Part shown: positions 4,150-6,541 of the stretch, in pieces
Numbering within the stretch: position 1 is the stretch's first letter
Layout: every line of letters begins with the position of its first letter
NCBI GenBank assembly: GCA_003483645.1
Contig: DMYM01000300.1
Span: 1 to 6,541, forward strand
Direction of reading: 5' to 3'
Source: Verrucomicrobiales bacterium
GTDB lineage: Bacteria > Verrucomicrobiota > Verrucomicrobiia > Verrucomicrobiales > Akkermansiaceae
Length of the DNA stretch: 6,541 nucleotides
The notes under the pieces: model-generated
What the model was told of the DNA's origin: nothing
The model's input: only the letters and a program-made list of their open reading frames with translations
The model's database searches: none
Position numbers and translations under genes: made by a program

Positions 4150-6541
4150 TCAGGGCCCGGCCTGAGGGCTGACTGTTGCGATGACCGGCTCTCTCCCGAA
4201 GTACCTCCGGGCGGTGGCGAGGATCTCTTCACCAGTGAGGGACTTGACCCTTTCAGCGTGTTCGAGGTGGTGGAGGGGCCCAAGACCGAAAAGGGTGTTG
4301 AGGGCACAGATCTGCGCCATGGAGTGGTTGCTCTGGTTTTCGAGTGCGTCACTGGCCAGAACGCTGGTCTTGGCATGGGCCAGGGGATTCTCCGGGATGC
4401 CTTCCTGGGTGAGGATCTCTATCTGGGCAAGTAGTTCGCGGCGGGCCACGTCGGCCTGGTCAGGCGCTGTTCCCACGTAGAAAGCGAAGAGTCCGGCACC
4501 CAGGCCGTGAAACTGGGTGGCATTGACGTAGTAGGCCAGTCCCAGTTCTTCCCGCAGTCGCGTGAAGAGGGGGCCAGCCATGTTGGCGCAATACTCGTGG
4601 ATCAATTCCAGGGCGGGGATGTCCTCGGAGGTGATGTGGGCACCCGGGTAGCCGATGGCGATGACGGCCTGTTCCTTGGCCAGACGCCTGGAGACCTCGC
4701 CGGAATTGGTCTCTTGCCCGGTTCCGGAGGCGGCTTCGCTGGCCGACCCTTCGGGGAGGGAGGCAAAGATCCCCTCGCATAAGTCCGCGGTGGCATCGGG
4801 ATCGATGTCTCCAAAAACGGCCAGCACACCGTTCTGGCGCGTCATGAAGCGGTGGTGGTGGTCAAGGAGGGCCTGGCGGTCGAGTTTTTCGAGCGATTCC
4901 TCGGTGCCGAGGCGCGGGAGGCCATAGTGCCGATCTCCAAAGAGGGTGCTGCGCAGGAGCCGGAAGGCTGTCCTGAGGGGATCTTCCATCGCCTCCCGAA
5001 GGTCCGTGCGTTGAATCTCACGTTCCCGGGCGAGCGTGTCTTCCTGAAAGGCAGGTGCGCTCAGCGCTTCCCCTGACAGACCGAGGACGGTAGCAAGGTC
5101 GGGCTGGAGACAGAAGGAGGACACGATGCTGGTGTTGTTGCCCGCGCTGGCTCGCACGGTCGCACCAAGTGAATCAACCGCCCGGGCGAATTCACCGCCG
5201 GGGTGGTCCGTGGTGCCCCTGGTGAGAAGGGATGCATGCAGCGGATTGATGCCGCAGTTCCCGGGAGTTTCCGCCAGGCGGCCTGTACGAAAGACACCCT
5301 GAAAATGCACGGTGGGCACCCTGGGGTCAGGCCGCAGCACGAGGGTGAGCCCATTGTCGAGGGTCCGCGTCGTGATTTCACCCGGGGCCTTGCCCGGACG
5401 TGTCACATGAGCAGGGGCATGCGCCTCGGTGGGATCGAGAGATGTGATGGTGAGCCCATCAGGTCGGAGGTAGTGGTGAGCCACCCGCACGAGATCGTTG
5501 GGGGTCACCTGATCGAGCAGATCAAGGTAGTCACGGGTGAAATCGAGGTTACGTGCCTCGTGCCAGTTGGAGGCCAGATCAGCAGCGCGTCCCGAGGCGG
5601 TGGCGAGGGTTTTGAACTGACTGGCGAAAACCTGCCGACGGGCCCTGTCGAGAGCAGGTTGCAGTTCGCCTTCGAGGGCCGGGGTGAGTTCGGCGAGGAC
5701 GGCCTGCTCCAGGCGGTCACGCTGATCATGATCGACCTCCGCGGAAATACTGAACATTCCGGGACCGCCTGCGGGACTCCAGGCCCAGGTTCCGATGTAA
5801 TGGGCGAGTCCCTCCTGCTCGTGGAAGCGGCGGTAGAGGTAGGACGAGCGACCCCCTCCGAGCACGCCGGAGAGCAGTTCAAGGGCGGGGGCGTCCGGGT
5901 GATCGAGTCCCGGCGTCTGCCACGCCAGGGTGGTTTTGCTGACCGGGATGGCAAAGGGTTGGCGCGCTTCCCGTCGTCCGAGCTGGCGAGGTTCCTGCAG
6001 ACCATTGACCCGGGAGAGAGCCCGGCCGGGCAGGCGCTCACTCATCTGTTCCAGATTGGCCAGAACGGCGGTGCGGTCGAAGTCGCCCGAGAGAACAAAG
6101 ATGCTGTTGGAAGGGAGGTAGCGCCGGCGGTGATAATTCATCATGTCTTCGTAGCTGAGGGCGTCGAAGAGTCTGCGATGTCCGATGACGGGATGGCGGC
6201 GGGGGTCGTGCTGAAAGAAGGTCCGAAAGAGGAGTTGGCTGGCGGCGGAGTCAGGATCGTCCCGGCCCATGTCAATCTCGCGCCGGATCACTTCGCGCTC
6301 GGTCTCGAAATCCTCCTCCGGGAAGCTGGGAAGGAAGGCCAGTTCGAAGAGGATATGGACAAAGGTGTCACAGGAAGTGCTGGGACCATCGATGTAGTAG
6401 ACGGTCCGGTCCAGGGAGGTGTAGGCATTCCATTGCCCTCCCGCGGAGTTTACGCGGGTGGCCAGTTCCGCTCCCGGAAAGGAATTCGTGCCTTTGAACA
6501 CCATGTGTTCGAGGAGGTGCGAGAGTCCGCTGCCGGAGAAG
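4150..6541 (-). CDS. M16 family zinc metallopeptidase, two-unit form, 5' end truncated by the window
   Basis: The frame is open to the right edge, so roughly 40-60 N-terminal residues, including any signal peptide, are missing; 796 residues are visible, counted from Phe at 6538-6540. The inverted zinc motif HLLEH (residues 8-12, positions 6505-6519) sits in FSGSGLSHLLEHMVFKGT. The third ligand is probably Glu88, in EVIRREIDM (75 residues after the second His), as in pitrilysin-type enzymes. The first M16 unit ends near residue 372 and includes GGGRSSYLYRRFHEQEGLAH. A second unit follows from about 390 (LDNGLTLVLRPDPRVP), with the LREELGLAYYV motif at about 661-671 that normally supplies an Arg/Tyr pair. 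In the second unit the HxxEH position reads PLHAS, so it lacks zinc ligands. This fits the common layout of one catalytic and one non-catalytic unit forming a clamshell that degrades peptides. The methionine at 6502-6504 is internal, not the start. The substrate is unknown. Confidence 0.93.
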   Translation of the reverse strand, partial: FSGSGLSHLLEHMVFKGTNSFPGAELATRVNSAGGQWNAYTSLDRTVYYIDGPSTSCDTFVHILFELAFLPSFPEEDFETEREVIRREIDMGRDDPDSAASQLLFRTFFQHDPRRHPVIGHRRLFDALSYEDMMNYHRRRYLPSNSIFVLSGDFDRTAVLANLEQMSERLPGRALSRVNGLQEPRQLGRREARQPFAIPVSKTTLAWQTPGLDHPDAPALELLSGVLGGGRSSYLYRRFHEQEGLAHYIGTWAWSPAGGPGMFSISAEVDHDQRDRLEQAVLAELTPALEGELQPALDRARRQVFASQFKTLATASGRAADLASNWHEARNLDFTRDYLDLLDQVTPNDLVRVAHHYLRPDGLTITSLDPTEAHAPAHVTRPGKAPGEITTRTLDNGLTLVLRPDPRVPTVHFQGVFRTGRLAETPGNCGINPLHASLLTRGTTDHPGGEFARAVDSLGATVRASAGNNTSIVSSFCLQPDLATVLGLSGEALSAPAFQEDTLAREREIQRTDLREAMEDPLRTAFRLLRSTLFGDRHYGLPRLGTEESLEKLDRQALLDHHHRFMTRQNGVLAVFGDIDPDATADLCEGIFASLPEGSASEAASGTGQETNSGEVSRRLAKEQAVIAIGYPGAHITSEDIPALELIHEYCANMAGPLFTRLREELGLAYYVNATQFHGLGAGLFAFYVGTAPDQADVARRELLAQIEILTQEGIPENPLAHAKTSVLASDALENQSNHSMAQICALNTLFGLGPLHHLEHAERVKSLTGEEILATARRYFGREPVIATVSPQAGP

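Noticed and set aside
5505..6041. A 178-codon minus-strand frame inside the M16 gene
   Set aside because: It overlaps the peptidase in another frame, and its composition (Ser, Pro, Arg, Thr) is typical of an out-of-frame reading.
6502..6504. ATG as the start of the M16 peptidase
   Set aside because: The frame continues upstream to the window edge and encodes the HLLEH zinc motif immediately before this methionine, so the true start lies outside the window.
1..6541. CRISPR array, insertion sequence, phage or defence genes
   Set aside because: No regular short direct repeats with spacers, no transposase or recombinase motifs, and all genes fit ordinary envelope and housekeeping families.

Overview
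The window is GC-rich, and every gene I can support lies on the minus strand, so the genes read from right to left. In transcription order they are: a two-unit M16 zinc peptidase (5' end cut by the right edge), a small DUF1844 protein, KdsA (KDO-8-phosphate synthase), a large exported protein with an LptC-like head and three LptA/OstA-like repeats, and the first 29 codons of an ABC ATPase that is most likely LptB (cut by the left edge).

The organism is a Gram-negative (diderm) bacterium that makes KDO-containing lipopolysaccharide. The wording of the LptA-like repeats, the presence of DUF1844 and the order kdsA / LptC-LptA-like / lptB point to the PVC group, most likely Verrucomicrobiota. This placement rests on remembered family patterns and gene order, not on a search. 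Ribosome-binding sites are weak or absent at all four visible starts.

Layout by position: 1-88 start of the lptB-like gene; 103-2619 LptC/LptA-like protein; 2620-2708 short spacer with small inverted repeats; 2709-3527 kdsA; 3528-3764 a 237-base gap with no convincing gene, RNA or promoter; 3765-4034 DUF1844 gene; 4035-4149 spacer without a clear terminator; 4150-6541 M16 peptidase.

The left half is a coherent lipopolysaccharide module. KdsA makes the KDO precursor in the cytoplasm. The LptB-like ATPase would drive extraction of LPS from the inner membrane, and the exported repeat protein would carry it across the periplasm. The M16 peptidase and DUF1844 protein lie upstream on the same strand, and nothing in the sequence ties them to LPS. 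The most unusual item is the 838-residue repeat protein, which looks like a covalently linked version of the LptC-LptA bridge that other bacteria build from separate subunits. I found no mobile element, CRISPR array, tRNA, rRNA or defence system.
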